From contig OY743172.1 of the NCBI GenBank assembly GCA_963555705.1, forward strand, positions 21,389,446 to 21,453,445: 64,000 nt of DNA, read 5' to 3'. Positions 44,400 through 56,210 of this stretch are shown here, piece after piece. A program made the translations under genes and the position numbers. This DNA comes from Ligustrum vulgare (taxonomy: Eukaryota > Streptophyta > Magnoliopsida > Lamiales > Oleaceae). The notes under the pieces are model-generated. The model was not told where the DNA came from, made no database searches, and saw nothing but the letters and a program-made list of their open reading frames with translations. Within the stretch, counting starts at the first letter, position 1; every line of letters starts with the position of its first letter.

Positions 44400-47363
44400 T
44401 GATGTGATCCAGAGCCCCGATAATACAAATCATAGCAGGCTTGACGGGAAAATTTAAATATTCAAGCTAAAACAAGAATTCAGCATGTTCGAAGAGCTTT
44501 GAAGATCAAACCGTGTCGAAAAGAACCAAAAATTATGCAGAAGAGCTTTCACGGCCGTAACCAACATATGTCACGGCCGTAACCTCCCCTCGGGTTAAAA
44601 TGCAGAATTTCAAGATTTTTAATTTACGTCCGTAAGTATAAGTGTCACGGACGTAACCTTAAACAAAAACACACTTAACTGCTTAACAGATCAAATTTTT
44701 CCAGATTTCGCATTATTTTATTTCCTTATCAGTTTTAGCTATTTTAGGTTAATTAGAATTCTATTTTGAGTTAATTAGTGGCTAAGGTTTTTGTTTGCTT
44801 ATTTATATGTTTTTTCCATTCATTGTAATCAGAATTTGATTATTGAATAAACATTTTGAGAGTTTTACTCGTTAAAAGGTGGATTCCTTTTATTCTCCAA
44901 GAACTTATCAAAATTTCAATTATTGTGGCGTTCAAAACCCGAACTTATCAAAAATTAACTATCTTTGTAGCGTTCAAAACCAGAAACTCATAAAGGAGAT
45001 TGGGCAAATCATTGTGGCGTTTCGAAATTCGTGGTTCTTTATTCCGCATCGTCGAGCCATCGCGTTGTGAATATCGGGTCATGATTCCACCGTCCAACCA
45101 CAACCTGAGTTCGGAACTTTTCGGCGTTTCTTCCGCGCTTCGAATCTTATCATCTGGTATCAGAGCTGGACTCTGAATTCAGGTTTTTTCTATCCAGTTT
45201 GATTTTTATGTTTATCATTGAGTCCCATAAAAAGCATCCATATCTTGTTGAGTGTTTTGTTTTCAGTTTTTTTGCGTTCTTCGTGTTCTTATGTTTGTTG
45301 AGTCTTTAATCCAGAAAATCATTCCAAAAATTTCAAAAGTGTTTGTTTTGCTTAATTCTTATCCGAATTAAGTTCCGTTTGTTTTGTCGTGTTTGTTGTC
45401 GAATTTTCGGATTTATAAAAAAAAATTATTTTATTTTATTTTATTTATTCCGAAAATTCATCGAAAATTCAAAAAAAAAAAGAGTCCATTCAAGAACCAC
45501 TTTTTTGAATTCCTTAATCCTTTGTTTATTGTTCTTTTCCATTCATTCCACATAAATTCTATAATGTCCAATTTTCAAGAAAAAAATCCATCTAGAAGGG
45601 GGAACGATAATTATAAAGATCGTATGTGGAGATTTTTGAATGAAGCTTTGATGAGGTTGGATAAACTAGATGAAAGGGAAGGGAAATTGAAAAATGGGTG
45701 ATCTCAAGCAAATCGTAGTGATGAGAGTCATTATAGGCGTGATCCTAAACCTAGAGATGGAATCGGGGTTAAGAGAGGAGAGGAGCCGAGATTGATCCCA
45801 AAGCAATTTTGAAAATTCAAAAAGAAATTTATGAAGAAAGATTGAGGTGTGAACGGGAGGCAGAAAAAAAATATTTGGCTAAATTACAAAGGAAGGAGGA
45901 GAAACGAAAGGCGGTAATTAGATGGTTAGAAGAGAGTGAAAATCATGTTGAGCCTCGGGATATGAAAGTTGAAAAGAAGGAGTGAGGCTTGAGGCAAGAA
46001 TTAGTTGAAGAGACCCCGAACTTTGTGGTAGGAGTTGAAAATGTGGAGTTAGGTAAACAAACTCCAAAATTTGATGAGGAAGTGGAAGTTGGGGTAGAAG
46101 TTCAAAATTTGGGTTTTGAATTGGTAGATCCACATTTGGATAGTGATGAGGTAGTGTGCGAACATGGTGATACGGATGTGGGGGTAGAAGATGTGGTTGA
46201 GTTTGAAGATGAAAAATTTGAACAAGAAGTTGCAAAAGAGAAAAGAGGCGAAGAGAAAAGCCTCATGGTTCAAGAAGTGGAGTTAGTAGTGGTTTATCAT
46301 GAATACAAGGATTCATACCTTGTACCTCATGAAGCTAACATGTCCCTCCCCATTTTGTTTAAATCCTTTTTGCAGGTTAATTAAGTTTGGGAGTTTCAAC
46401 CACACTACATATGGCAAAGGAAGTCCAAGCTCCATCTCTTCCATGTTTGCCAGTCAAAGGATCCCAATTTATTGAACTCATGGCATGGAAGTAGAAATTT
46501 TTCGTTTGATCCAGGGGGAGCAATTGCATTCATGAACAAAGCTATGATTCGGGACGAATCATCCTAAAGAAGGAGGGTATGATGTGATCCAGAACCCCGA
46601 TAATACGAATCATAGCAAGCTTGACATGAAAAATTAAATATTCAAGCCAAAACAAGAATTCAGCAGGTTCGACGAGTTTTGAAGATCAAACCGTGTCGAA
46701 AAGAACCAAAAATTATGCAGAAGAGCTTTCACGGCCGTAACCAACATATGTCACGGCCGTAACCTCCCCTCGGGTTAAAATGCAGAATTTCAAAATTTTC
46801 AATTTATGGCCGTAAGTATAAGTGTCACGGCCGTAACCTTAAACAAAAACATACTTACGGCCGTAAGTGTCATCTTTACAGCCGTAACTGCTTAACGGAT
46901 CAGATTTTTCCAGATTTCGCATTATTTTATTTCCTTATCAGTTTTAGCTATTTTAGGTTAATTAGAATTCTATTTTGAGTCAATTAGTGGCTAGGGTTTT
47001 TGTTTGTTTATTTATACGCTTTTTCCATTCATTGTAATCGGACTTTGAATTTGAATAAAAGAGATTGGATATTTTTCAATTGTTTAATGTGTGGATTCAC
47101 ATTACAAACCCGAATTTATCAAGATTGATTATCTTGTGGCGTTCATCCAGAACTTATCAAATATTCGCGAGAGTATTTGTGGCGTTCAAAACCAGAAACT
47201 TATCAAGGAGATTGGGCAATTCCTTGTGGCGTTTCAAAAGTCTTGGTTCTTTATTTCGCATTGTTGAGCCATCGCGTCGTGAAATCGGGTCAAGATTCCA
47301 CCGTCCATCCACAACCTAGGTTCGGAACTTTCCGGCGTTTCTTCCGGGCTTCAAATCTTATCA
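44400..47363 (+). mobile_element. small non-autonomous LTR retrotransposon (gag remnant only)
   Basis: LTRs 44400-45152 and 46580-47363 begin TGATGTGATCCAGA and end AATCTTATCA. The 5-bp target duplication AGACA is perfect (44395-44399 and 47364-47368). TGGTATCAGAGCTGG after the 5' LTR is a tRNA-Met primer site, and AAGAAGGAGGGTA is the purine tract. GGGGGAGCAATTG and GGACGAATCATCCTAA upstream of it are typical of Ty3/gypsy 3' ends. The interior (1.4 kb) lacks protease, RT, RNase H and integrase. The LTRs carry repeated CACGGCCGTAAC words; the 3' LTR has one more pair, which explains its extra ~31 bases. Confidence 0.88.
45565..46384 (+). pseudogene. gag-like remnant of the small LTR element
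   Basis: An open piece at 45565-45701 (MSNFQEKNPSRRGNDNYKDR, then WRFLNEALMRLDKLDEREGK) is stopped by TGA. After stops and a shift, a second, very acidic piece runs at 45989-46384 (VGVENVELGKQTPKFDEEVE-type). Similar short basic/acidic frames occupy the gag position of reduced Ty3/gypsy-type elements. No zinc knuckle was found. Function, if any, is unknown. Confidence 0.4.
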
Positions 47364-47699
47364 AGACATATCTAATAAAGGAAAGAATCATTCAAGAGAA
47401 TCAATCCCACAAGATCAGAATTAGGATTTATATGATAGCAGTAAATATATAAAGTAGCTAGAGTTTAGGCTGCTATAGAGGATCTAGACTAGAATTCATT
47501 TGTATAAATTATGTACAACTACTGTTTTGATAATTAAGAGAATTGATTCTTCTTCTATAATTTCGTATATGGTATCAGAGCATTGAGGTTCATGGTGAAC
47601 TAACACCTTATTCCAAACAACAACAACCATGGCTGGTGTATTACCAAATCTAATAAAGGAGTTTTAAACTCAGGTACATCAAGAACACCAGAACCATGG

Positions 47700-48497
47700 G
47701 AAAACCCGAATCATCCTCTATACCTCCATGACTCGAATCAGCCTGGTGCAATACTTGTACCACAATCCTTGGAGGAAAATAACTATACCGCTTGGAGTCA
47801 GTCCATGAGCATGGCCCTTACCATCAAGAATAAGAAAGGGTTCGTCGATGGATCGATTACAGAGTCAGATGACAGAGCTGAAGAAGAATTACAGTGGCAG
47901 CGTTGCGACACCTTGGTTAAAACTTGGCTATTAGGTTCGATGTCCAAAGAGATCTCTGGAAGCGTAATCCATTGCAAAAATTCCAAAGACATATGGCAGG
48001 AGCTGCAAGAGCTTTTCTCCCACACAAACACTGTCCAAATGTTCAACATTGAGAATGCTATATATGACTCAGAACAAGGTAGTGGGACAGTGACTTCCTA
48101 TTTCACCAAGCTCAAGGGACTTTGGGACGAGAGAGATGCGATCTGCAAAATCCCAGCCTGCAGTTGTGAAGTGGCCAAGGAAATCAAGGCATACATGGAC
48201 AATTAGAAAACCATTAAATTTCTCACGGGGCTTAATGAGGATTTCGCTCCTATTCGGAGTAGCATAGTGGCAATTGATCCATTACCAACAGTCAACAAAG
48301 CTTATTCAATGGCTTTACGTCATGAAAAACAAGCTGAAGTCACAACAGGAAAATCCCTAATCCAACTAGAAGGTGTTGCCTTTGTTGTGAGGAAAGGAGG
48401 ACGCAACTCTAACTCAAGAGAAGGTGGATTGAAGTGTGAAAAATGCCATGTGGATAATCACAGCACAGAGAATTGTAAAGCACATTTGAAGTGAACT
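47700..48497 (+). pseudogene. copia A gag, 5' part
   Basis: The frame contains the copia N-terminal block HPLYLHDSNQPGAILVPQSL, then NNYTAWSQSMSMALTIKNKK and the UBN2-type gag core (WQELQELFSHTNTVQMFNIE). It is broken by TAG at 48204, continues at 48207-48494, and shows the zinc knuckle CEKCHVDNHSTENC (C-X2-C-X4-H-X4-C) just before the copia B insertion at 48498. The remainder resumes at 54966. Confidence 0.8.
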
Positions 48498-48952
48498 TGT
48501 AAGGATTTTAATCAATCGTGTGGGCTTATATGTTAATTATTGTGTATTCAATAAAAGGCTATCAACTTGGTTAAGCCCAATTAAAGTGATCTAATACGGA
48601 TTTGATATATCGGGCTTTAATGCATCTAATTAATGTATGGGCTTTTATGTGTAGATACCAGGCCATTACCTAATTCATGATGGGCCGGATTAGGTTAATT
48701 GGCAATTCAGTTTATAAAGTCGGTTATGGTCCCTGAATCCTACGTACTGTTCATCTTATCTGACATCCCATCATCAGAGAGAAAAAATACGGACTACGTA
48801 TCGATTTAGAAGATCCAAACGCCGAATCGTTTATTGTGAATCACGTTTGATTAAGGTACGCTTCCGCTTCAGTTATTTAATTCTTGATAATTCCAACATG
48901 ATGATTATTTAGATTATAGATAAATTATTATCTGTAATAAAATTTTCTAACA
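48498..48952 (+). repeat. 5' LTR of copia B
   Basis: Starts TGTAAGGATTTTAATCAATC, ends AAATTTTCTAACA. Confidence 0.95.
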
Positions 48953-49238
48953 AGTGGTATCAGAGCCAACATCGTGTTGAATTATCAGATCTATGTTCGT
49001 ATGAATATGATATATAATGTATACATCTTCTCACTGCCTTATACATGGATTAAAACGCTAATGCTTGCATATGTGTATATGGTTTTTGGAATAATGGATT
49101 CGGCGAGATCATTAAGACACAAATTGAAGTTCTGTTTGTATGTATATATTTCAGATTCGGGTTCATAATATGACATATATTGAAATTTTGATTTTGAAAG
49201 GATTAAGGTTTGGAAAGCAATGAACTCACTTCCGATTT

Positions 49239-49239
<1 letters not shown>

Positions 49240-49290
<51 letters not shown>
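49240..49290. repeat. (TA)n microsatellite in copia B
   Basis: About 22 uninterrupted TA units in the untranslated leader of copia B. Confidence 0.9.
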
Positions 49291-49291
<1 letters not shown>

Positions 49292-49479
49292 TTCAGATTT
49301 GTATGTATGTGTATAGTTTCAAAATCATGTATATATTTTCGAGATTAAGGTGTGAATCTGTGAAAATCGAGTTTGGGATGTTGAATTTTTGGTTTTGGTT
49401 TGGTTCGGTTATGTTTGAATCGAATGTGGCGAGTGGATGGAGATCAATTAAGGGTTCGATTAAGGTCGGAGAAGGGGTT

Positions 49480-49660
49480 GCAGTGGCTCTGCGTTGCGAT
49501 GGAGTTCGCCTGAATCGTGGTGCGCAGCGCGCGGCGCTGCAGGCGAGCAGCGCCGGGGTTGGCGCTGCGCGCGATGCCCTACCGGTGATACAGGCGAGCA
49601 GCGCCGGTGATGGCGCTGCACGTACAGGGCTGCGGCGGCAGCAAGGGTGATAAACCCTAG
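49480..49660. repeat. GC-rich duplicated block in the copia B leader
   Basis: CAGGCGAGCAGCGCCGG followed by TGGCGCTGC occurs twice, about 50 bases apart, inside the most GC-rich stretch of the window. Open frames on both strands here (alanine/arginine-rich) follow from the composition. This block may be picked-up foreign sequence, since copia leaders are usually AT-rich. Confidence 0.6.
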
Positions 49661-49744
49661 CTGCTGTGATTTGATTTTGGAGGCGGGGGCTGTCACCGGA
49701 AATTAGAAGTTTGTAAGGGCTGTTTTGCAATTTTGGGAAATTAT

Positions 49745-50425
49745 ATGAAATTGCACCTCCGGTCCTCTCTTTTGTTTTGGATTAAATGTTTGATCCTAAG
49801 GTTATAAATTATTAAAGTTGGGCCTCTAAAGTTATGGGTTTTATAATTTCAGCCCCTAAAGTTTGATTTTTTTTTTAAATTGATCCCAAATGTATAAAAA
49901 TGTTCAAAATCAGCATCTAAAGCTTGAAAATTTTCAAAATTGGTCCTTAAAGCTTGAGGATTTTCTAATTCGATCCATAAAGCTTGAAAATTCTCTAATT
50001 TGGTCCCTTAAAGTTTGAAAATTTTCATTTTAAGTCCCTACAGTTTGAAAATTTTCATTTTCAGTCACTAAAGTTTGGAAATTTTCAAAATTGGTCCTTA
50101 AAGTTTGAATTTTTTTTTTAAAATTAAGTACCTAAAGTTTGGGAATTTGCTAAATTGGCTCCTAAAGTTTGAAAATTTTCAAAATCAACTTTTAAAGATT
50201 GAAATTTTCATATTTTGGACCTCTAAAGTTTGGTTTTGTTTCAAATTGGGACCTAAAGTTTGGAATTTCTCAAAATTGGCCAATAAAGTTTTGGAAAAAT
50301 TATAATTTAAGTCTTTCAAGCTTAAAATTTTACATAATTGGCCACTTAAGGTTCAAGAATATTGCAATTGACTCTCCTAACTTAAGGATTGATTTATTCT
50401 AAAGTTTTGAATTCTATAATTCAAA
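49745..50425 (+). repeat. ~30-bp degenerate tandem repeat, AAAGTTTGAAAATTTTCAAAATTGG
   Basis: More than fifteen copies of CCTAAAGTTTGAAAATTTTC with variable linkers (AATTGGTCC, ATTTTAAGTCC) follow each other. The unit contains an inverted repeat (GAAAATTTTC). The frames reading NFFFKIKYLKFGN-like are repeat products. Confidence 0.85.
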
Positions 50426-50589
50426 CCCTAAAGTCAAATATATATGCAAATCAATGAATTTCAGTTTCAAATCTTGGTACATCGGAATCTTTTAAGAGAT
50501 ATAATATTCAAAAGTAAGTTAGTTGAAGCAACATGTTGCCAAAGCAACCTCTCTTGTGGATATTAATTAACTTTGAATATTAGAAGGTA

Positions 50590-50990
50590 TTTGTGTGTGT
50601 TATTCATTGCGAATATTGATCGGCCCAAAGGAAGGTCAATATTTGGCTCGAATTTCACATGCACCTGTTGTGATAAACACGTGGCAATTATTTGGTTTAA
50701 CGTGTGACCAATAAATCGGTCCAAAGAAATGTTTATTGGTTAACATGTCTTATTGCCAGTGTTTGATCACTACACTAAGGGAAAATTAGGTGTTTGTGTG
50801 TTATTTCATGCGGATATTGATCGGCCCAAAGGAAGGTCAATATTTGGCCCGAATTTCACATGAACTTGTGGTGATAAATACGTGACGGTTATTTGGTTTT
50901 ACGTGTGATCAATAAATCGGTCCAAAGAAAGGTTTGTTGGTTGACATGTCTTACTGTCAGTGTTTGATTACTACACCAAGAGTACCACTT
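50590..50990 (+). repeat. 200-bp tandem duplication in copia B
   Basis: TATTGATCGGCCCAAAGGAA, GTCAATATTTGG and AATAAATCGGTCCAAAGAAA occur in two copies starting about 50591 and 50792, with scattered differences. CGGCCCAAAGGAAGG and CGGTCCAAAGAAA within each copy are themselves related. Confidence 0.8.
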
Positions 50991-51339
50991 ACAAGTCAAT
51001 ATTTCTGTCCAAAGACTAAATATTGATGTTGTGCTAGGTATCTTGTGATGGGCCCTACCATTATTTGAAAATATGATTTGCATAATAAGGTATTTATGTG
51101 AGCAATTTTATTTAAGTGTTCTCTATTCGGTTTCAAATTCTGCTAGTAGTAAATCTACAAGCTCAAATTTAATCCCTGTATTTATGGAATAAACTTCAAG
51201 GATCAAAACAAGAACATTAACTTTTCGTTGGCTGCATCGATCTAGACCGTGTACTAAGGATTGAGCAACCTGCTCCTCTTACGGATGAAAGTTCATCTAA
51301 TCAAATGAGGAACTTTGAGAAGTAGGATTGCTTAAATTA

Positions 51340-52020
51340 CGTGAGTCACATGATCATTAAGTGCGGCATTCCGGAAGCCTTTAGTGGCATAGTATCTGAG
51401 GAGGTAAATGATGCCAATGAATTCCTTGCCGAAATTAAGAAACGTTTTGCGAAAAACGATAAAGCTGAAACAAGCACGCTTATGCAAAGCTTGATTTCAA
51501 TAAAGTATAAAGGCAATGGGAAAATAAGGGAGTACATCATGTAGATGTCTCATACTGCTTCAAAACTTAAGGAAATAAAACTCGACTTGTCTAATGACTT
51601 GCTCGTGCATTTGGTATTGATATCGCTTCCTGCGCAATATAGTTAATTTAAGGTTAGTTATAACTGTCAAAGTAGAAATAGACTCTCAATGAGATCATTT
51701 CATAGTGTGCAAGCTTCTTGCACAATTCAGTCAATTTAAGGACAGTTGTAACTATCAAAGGGAGAAATGAACTCTAAATGAGCTCATTCTATTTTGTGTG
51801 CAAGAGGAAGAAAAGTTGAAGCAGGACAGAACTGAAATCACTTGGCAAACACCTCTAAAGATAAGGGCAAGTAAACAAATAAAGAAAATAAAGTTGTTAA
51901 GGGTTCAGAACAAAAGAAACCACACAAAGACATTAAGGATTGTTTCTTTTGCCATAACTCTGGACATTTAAAGAAAAGATTGTATATATTACCAACTAAA
52001 GTTGCTGCTAAAGTACCTTA
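51340..52020 (+). pseudogene. copia B gag remnant
   Basis: The piece 51341-51544 reads IKCGIPEAFSGIVSEEVNDA and then AKNDKAETSTLMQSLISIKY, a UBN2-type copia gag core. It is followed by a stop, then SHTASKLKEIKLDLSNDLLV in the same frame. A zinc-knuckle-like CFFCHNSGHLKK stretch lies near 51940-51985. Stops are frequent. Confidence 0.65.
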
Positions 52021-53990
52021 AGAGCTTTTGACAGGAAGAAAACCTAGTCTAAAGCATTTCTACATTTGGGGATGTCCAGCTAAGGCTAGGCTTTATAGGC
52101 CACATAAAGAAATTGGACTCCAAAACAGTCAGCAGTTACTTTATTGGTTATTCTGAGCGATCGATGGGCTATTAATTTTATGATCCCACACTTAAGTCAA
52201 TTTTTGAAACGGGAACTGCAATATTTTTGAGGAAGTTGAGTTTGGGGGGAGAAATAAGGTTAGAGATATTGTCTTTAAGGAAGAAGTTGAGGAAGGATCG
52301 GTTTCGATTCCTATTGTTGCTTTTGACAATGTGCAAGTTTTTATGCATGTCATTGATCAACAAGCATATCCGGAACCTCAATTAGACAATATTGAAGAAC
52401 CTCCCATCCAAAATAAGGTAAATTTCAGAAGTACAAACTCAACAACCTCAATAACTAAAGCCATTAAGGAAATCCACGAGAGAAAGGGAAAAATGCTATT
52501 CCGGATAATTTAAATAGTATTTTTTCAAGAACATAAGGAAAATAATGGAATGGTGGAAGATGGTCCAATCAATTCCGTCAGGCCATGCAGGGTTCTAACT
52601 CTCAAAAGTGGATTGATGCCATAAATAAGGAGTATAAGCATATGCAAGACAATCAAGTTTGGGATCTTGTCCCATTACCAGAAGGTGCGAAGCCCATTGG
52701 TCTTAAATGAATTTTTAAACCAAGAGGGATTTGAAAGGTAATGTGGAAAGATATAAGGTTCGTCTTGTATCTAAGGGCTTTACACAGAATGATGGCATCG
52801 ATTATAAAGAGACTTTCTCTTCGGTTTCAATGAAAGACTCTTTCAGGAAAGTTAGGTTGTTGCACATTTTGACCTCGAGTTACATCAAATGGATACTAAG
52901 GTGGCGTTTCTCAATGGTGACATTGATGGGACGATATGCTTTGCAAATTAAAGAAATCCATTTATGTACTCAAGCCGGCTTCCCGTTAAGGGTAATACAA
53001 ATTTCATCAAGTAATTATCTCATTTGGTCTTGAGATTAATGTTGTTGATGGTTGGTTGTATTACAAGTTCAGTGGGAGTAAGTATATTTTCTTGATTTTA
53101 TATGTTGATAACATATTGCTTGCCACTAATGATATAGGCATGTCACATAAAATTATGAGATTTTTGTCAAGGAATTTTAAGATTAAAAATCTTGGTGACG
53201 TCCCTTTTGTATTAGGAATTCAGATACACCGGAATTGTTCTCGGGGTATTCTTGGATTGTCACAAAAGGGCTATATCGATAAAGTATTTAAGAGGTTTGG
53301 CATGCAAGACAGTAAATCAGGGGACAACCCTATCTCTAAGGGAGACAAATTTAGTCTCGACTAATGCCCGAAAAGTTATCTTGAAGTTAAAGAAATGCAG
53401 AGGCTCCCATATAGCTAAGCTATAGGGAATCTGATGTATGCTCGAATTTGTATGCGTTCGGATATTGCATACATTATTGGGATACTAAGGAGATATTTAA
53501 GTAGCCCTGGGATGGATCATTTGGAAAGCAGCCAAACATGGGTTATAAGGTATTTAAAGAGAACAAAAGATTACATGCTCACATACAGAAAATCGGATCA
53601 GTTGGAGATCATATGGTATTATGATTCCGATTTTTTCTAGATGCCAAGAAAGTAAAAGATCCACATAAGGCTACATTTATCTGCTGGTTGGAGGAGCTAT
53701 TTCCGGATGGAGTGCTTAACAGACACTTTAGCTTCTTTCACTTGGCAGCACAGTTTGTAGTAATTTTGGGGGCATCTAATTATGGAATATAGCTGCGAAA
53801 TTTTGTCACTGAGCTGCGTATTTTGTACGGTATAGAAAGACCACTAAAGTTATATTGTGACAATAACTCAGCAGATTTATATTCCAGTAACAACAGGAGC
53901 TCAACTAAGTCAAAATACATTGACATAAGTTCCTGGTTGTGAAGGATATAGTTCAGAGTGGACACGTGTCAATAAGAGCACATTGGGACA
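52020..53990 (+). pseudogene. copia B pol remnant (RT and RNase H, integrase mostly deleted)
   Basis: After the gag knuckle the sequence passes almost directly to the end of integrase (GRKPSLKHFYIWGCPAKARL near 52035), so protease and the integrase core are missing. RT pieces follow: NVERYKVRLVSKGFTQNDGI (52731-), then YVDNILLATND (the YVDD motif with the second Asp changed to Asn), NLGDVPFVLGIQIHRN (53056-53364), and RNase H-type YARICMRSDIAYIIGILRRY (53434-). Several stops and frameshifts separate them. Not functional. Confidence 0.75.
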
Positions 53991-54510
53991 AACTCCATAA
54001 TTGCGGATCCGCTTACTAAAGTATTACAACATAAGGTCTTTCATGAGTACATTACTCATATGGGTGTTGTATTTCTTAAGGATATTCGGTTTCAGTGGGA
54101 GTTTGTATTTTGGGTGCATAAGACACATTTATTGTCCTTTTGGATACAGTTTAAAGTTAAAGTTATTTACAGCTGTGAGGTTTCAGGTTTATTATCTCTG
54201 AACTCGTTTGAGGATGATCTCACTAAAGTTTGGACCAGTTGGAAATAGGCATGTTGAAGATCACATTACATGTAATTTCCATGCTACACATCCATACTTG
54301 ATCCATGTCATTCAGTTAAGTCGATATACGTGACCATTGAAGGTTTAGTTACGATTAATGTAGCGAAAGCCGCTTTGATCCTATGTTGATATAATTGATG
54401 GACCGGATTGTTTGGGGATGCATTCAGTAATGATAGCAAAATTCTGAGTACTCATAAGGTTATGATTGATACACAATTGTAAGGTTACACATATAGCCCA
54501 AGTGGGAGAT

Positions 54511-54965
54511 TGTAAGGATTTTAATCAATCGTGTGGGCTTATATGTTAATTATTGTGTATTCAATAAAAGGCTATCAACTTGGTTAAGCCCAATTAAAGT
54601 GATCTAATACGGATTTGATATATCGGGCTTTAATGCATCTAATTAATGTATGGGCTTTTATGTGTAGATACCAGGCCATTACCTAATTCATGATGGGCCG
54701 GATTAGGTTAATTGGCAATTCAGTTTATAAAGTCAGTTATGGTCCCTGAATCCTACGTACTGTTCATCTTATCTGACATCCCATCATCAGAGAGAAAAAA
54801 TACGGACTACGTATCGATTTAGAAGATCCAAACGCCGAATCGTTTATTGTGAATCACGTTTGATTAAGGTACGCTTCCGCTTCAGTTATTTAATTCTTGA
54901 TAATTCCAACATGATGATTATTTAGATTATAGATAAATTATTATCTGTAATAAAATTTTCTAACA
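54511..54965 (+). repeat. 3' LTR of copia B
   Basis: Same length as the 5' LTR and nearly identical to it; preceded by the purine tract AAGTGGGAGA. Confidence 0.95.
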
Positions 54966-56210
54966 GAACTTACTGTGTTTACAAGCGTCACACCTATGAA
55001 AATTGTAGAAGAAGAAAAGTTGCGGAAGAACAAGGTCGATCCAAAGGCAATCATGTCACCACTTTGACAGACAAAGATAGAGATGCGACCAATTTTCCTT
55101 TCTCTCAACAAGAGTTTCGACAGTTGGTAGAATTATTGAGCAAAAGCAAGGCCTCCAAGACCAATGCGGTGAATTAAGTCGGTAACATTCCCAATTTTGA
55201 AAAGCTCTCAGGTAAAGCGTCCCGTGTTTCCCCAAAATAGGAAAACGAATGCCTGGATTATTGACAGTGGGGCTAGTGACCATATAGTGTGCAGCCCTAC
55301 CTTTCTTACCTCCTTAACAGTTGTACATAACCGATTTGTTAAACTACCAGATGGAAATTTGGCTCAAGTTAGCCACATTGGCACATTAGTCTTTTCCCTT
55401 CAATTTGTTCTTCATAATGTTCTCTATGTACCACTTTTTTTGCTTAAATTTGATATCAATTAGAAAGTTAGCCTTTGATTCATTTTACATCACCATCTTT
55501 CTCAAACAATTTTATTTCATACAGGACCTACGATCCAGGAAGATGATTGGGATGGGAACTGAGAGCGAAGGACTATACTGTCTCAATCAAGATCAGAAAG
55601 GAACATGCAACTATGTTGGTAGTTGTTCATCATAACCTTGGCATCAACGTCTTGGTCATCCTTCCACCAAAATTTCTCTATTATTTCCATTTTCAGCAAA
55701 AAAGTGTGTAACTCGAACATTTGTTCCATTTGTCCTTTAGCCAAACAAACAAGAAAATATTTCCCAATAAGTGCAATAACAAGTGAATTTCCTTTTGAGT
55801 TGATTCATGTTGACATATGGGGTGGTTATCATGTCCCTTCGTTGACTGGTGCACGATATTTCCTCACTATTGTTGATGATCACACCAGGAGCACTTGGGT
55901 TTACTTAATGAAGCATAAGTCGAACACACAACAACTCCTGGTCAATTTCATCCATCTAATTGAAAATCAATTTGATAAGCGGGTCAAAATTGTGCGTAGT
56001 GATAATGGACCTGAATTTAAACTTACAAATTTTTAATCATCGAAAGGGATCACTCATCAAACTAGTTGTGTCAACACACTCAACAAAATGGTGTTGTTGA
56101 ACGCAAGCATAGACATTTACTCAACGTCGCTAGAGCACTACTTTTTCAAGCAAATTTTCCAAAACCACTTTGGGGGGATGCCATTCTTACTACTACCTAT
56201 CTCATCAATG
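54966..56210 (+). pseudogene. copia A: end of gag, protease and integrase, 5' part
   Basis: After copia B the gag tail resumes (YCVYKRHTYENC). The aspartic protease follows with the active-site word WIIDSGASDHIV (about 55250) and LPDGNLAQVSHIG. The integrase zinc region is decayed (CSICPLAKQTRKYFP). The catalytic core shows LIHVDIWGGY (first Asp), IVRSDNGPEFK (second Asp) and, after a frameshift with a stop, HTQQNGVVERKHRHL (the Glu). It stops at TYLIN, where the hAT element at 56211 is inserted. Stops and shifts make it inactive. Confidence 0.82.

Larger units (their letters stand above)
48498..54965 (+). mobile_element. copia-type LTR retrotransposon B, young but defective
   Basis: LTRs 48498-48952 and 54511-54965 are both 455 bp; comparing them by eye I found one difference (AAAGTCGGTT against AAAGTCAGTT). 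The target duplication GAACT is perfect (48493-48497 and 54966-54970). Primer site TGGTATCAGAGCC follows the 5' LTR; AAGTGGGAGA precedes the 3' LTR. The interior has a TA run, a GC-rich block, a TTTGAAAATTTTC repeat region, a 200-bp duplication, then gag and pol remnants full of stops, with most of integrase missing. Nearly identical LTRs beside decayed coding regions show that it moved recently using proteins of another element. Confidence 0.93.

Noticed and set aside
49293..49730. 145-residue alanine/arginine-rich protein and its overlapping frames
   Set aside because: Open on both strands because of a GC-rich duplicated block in the copia B leader; no motif.
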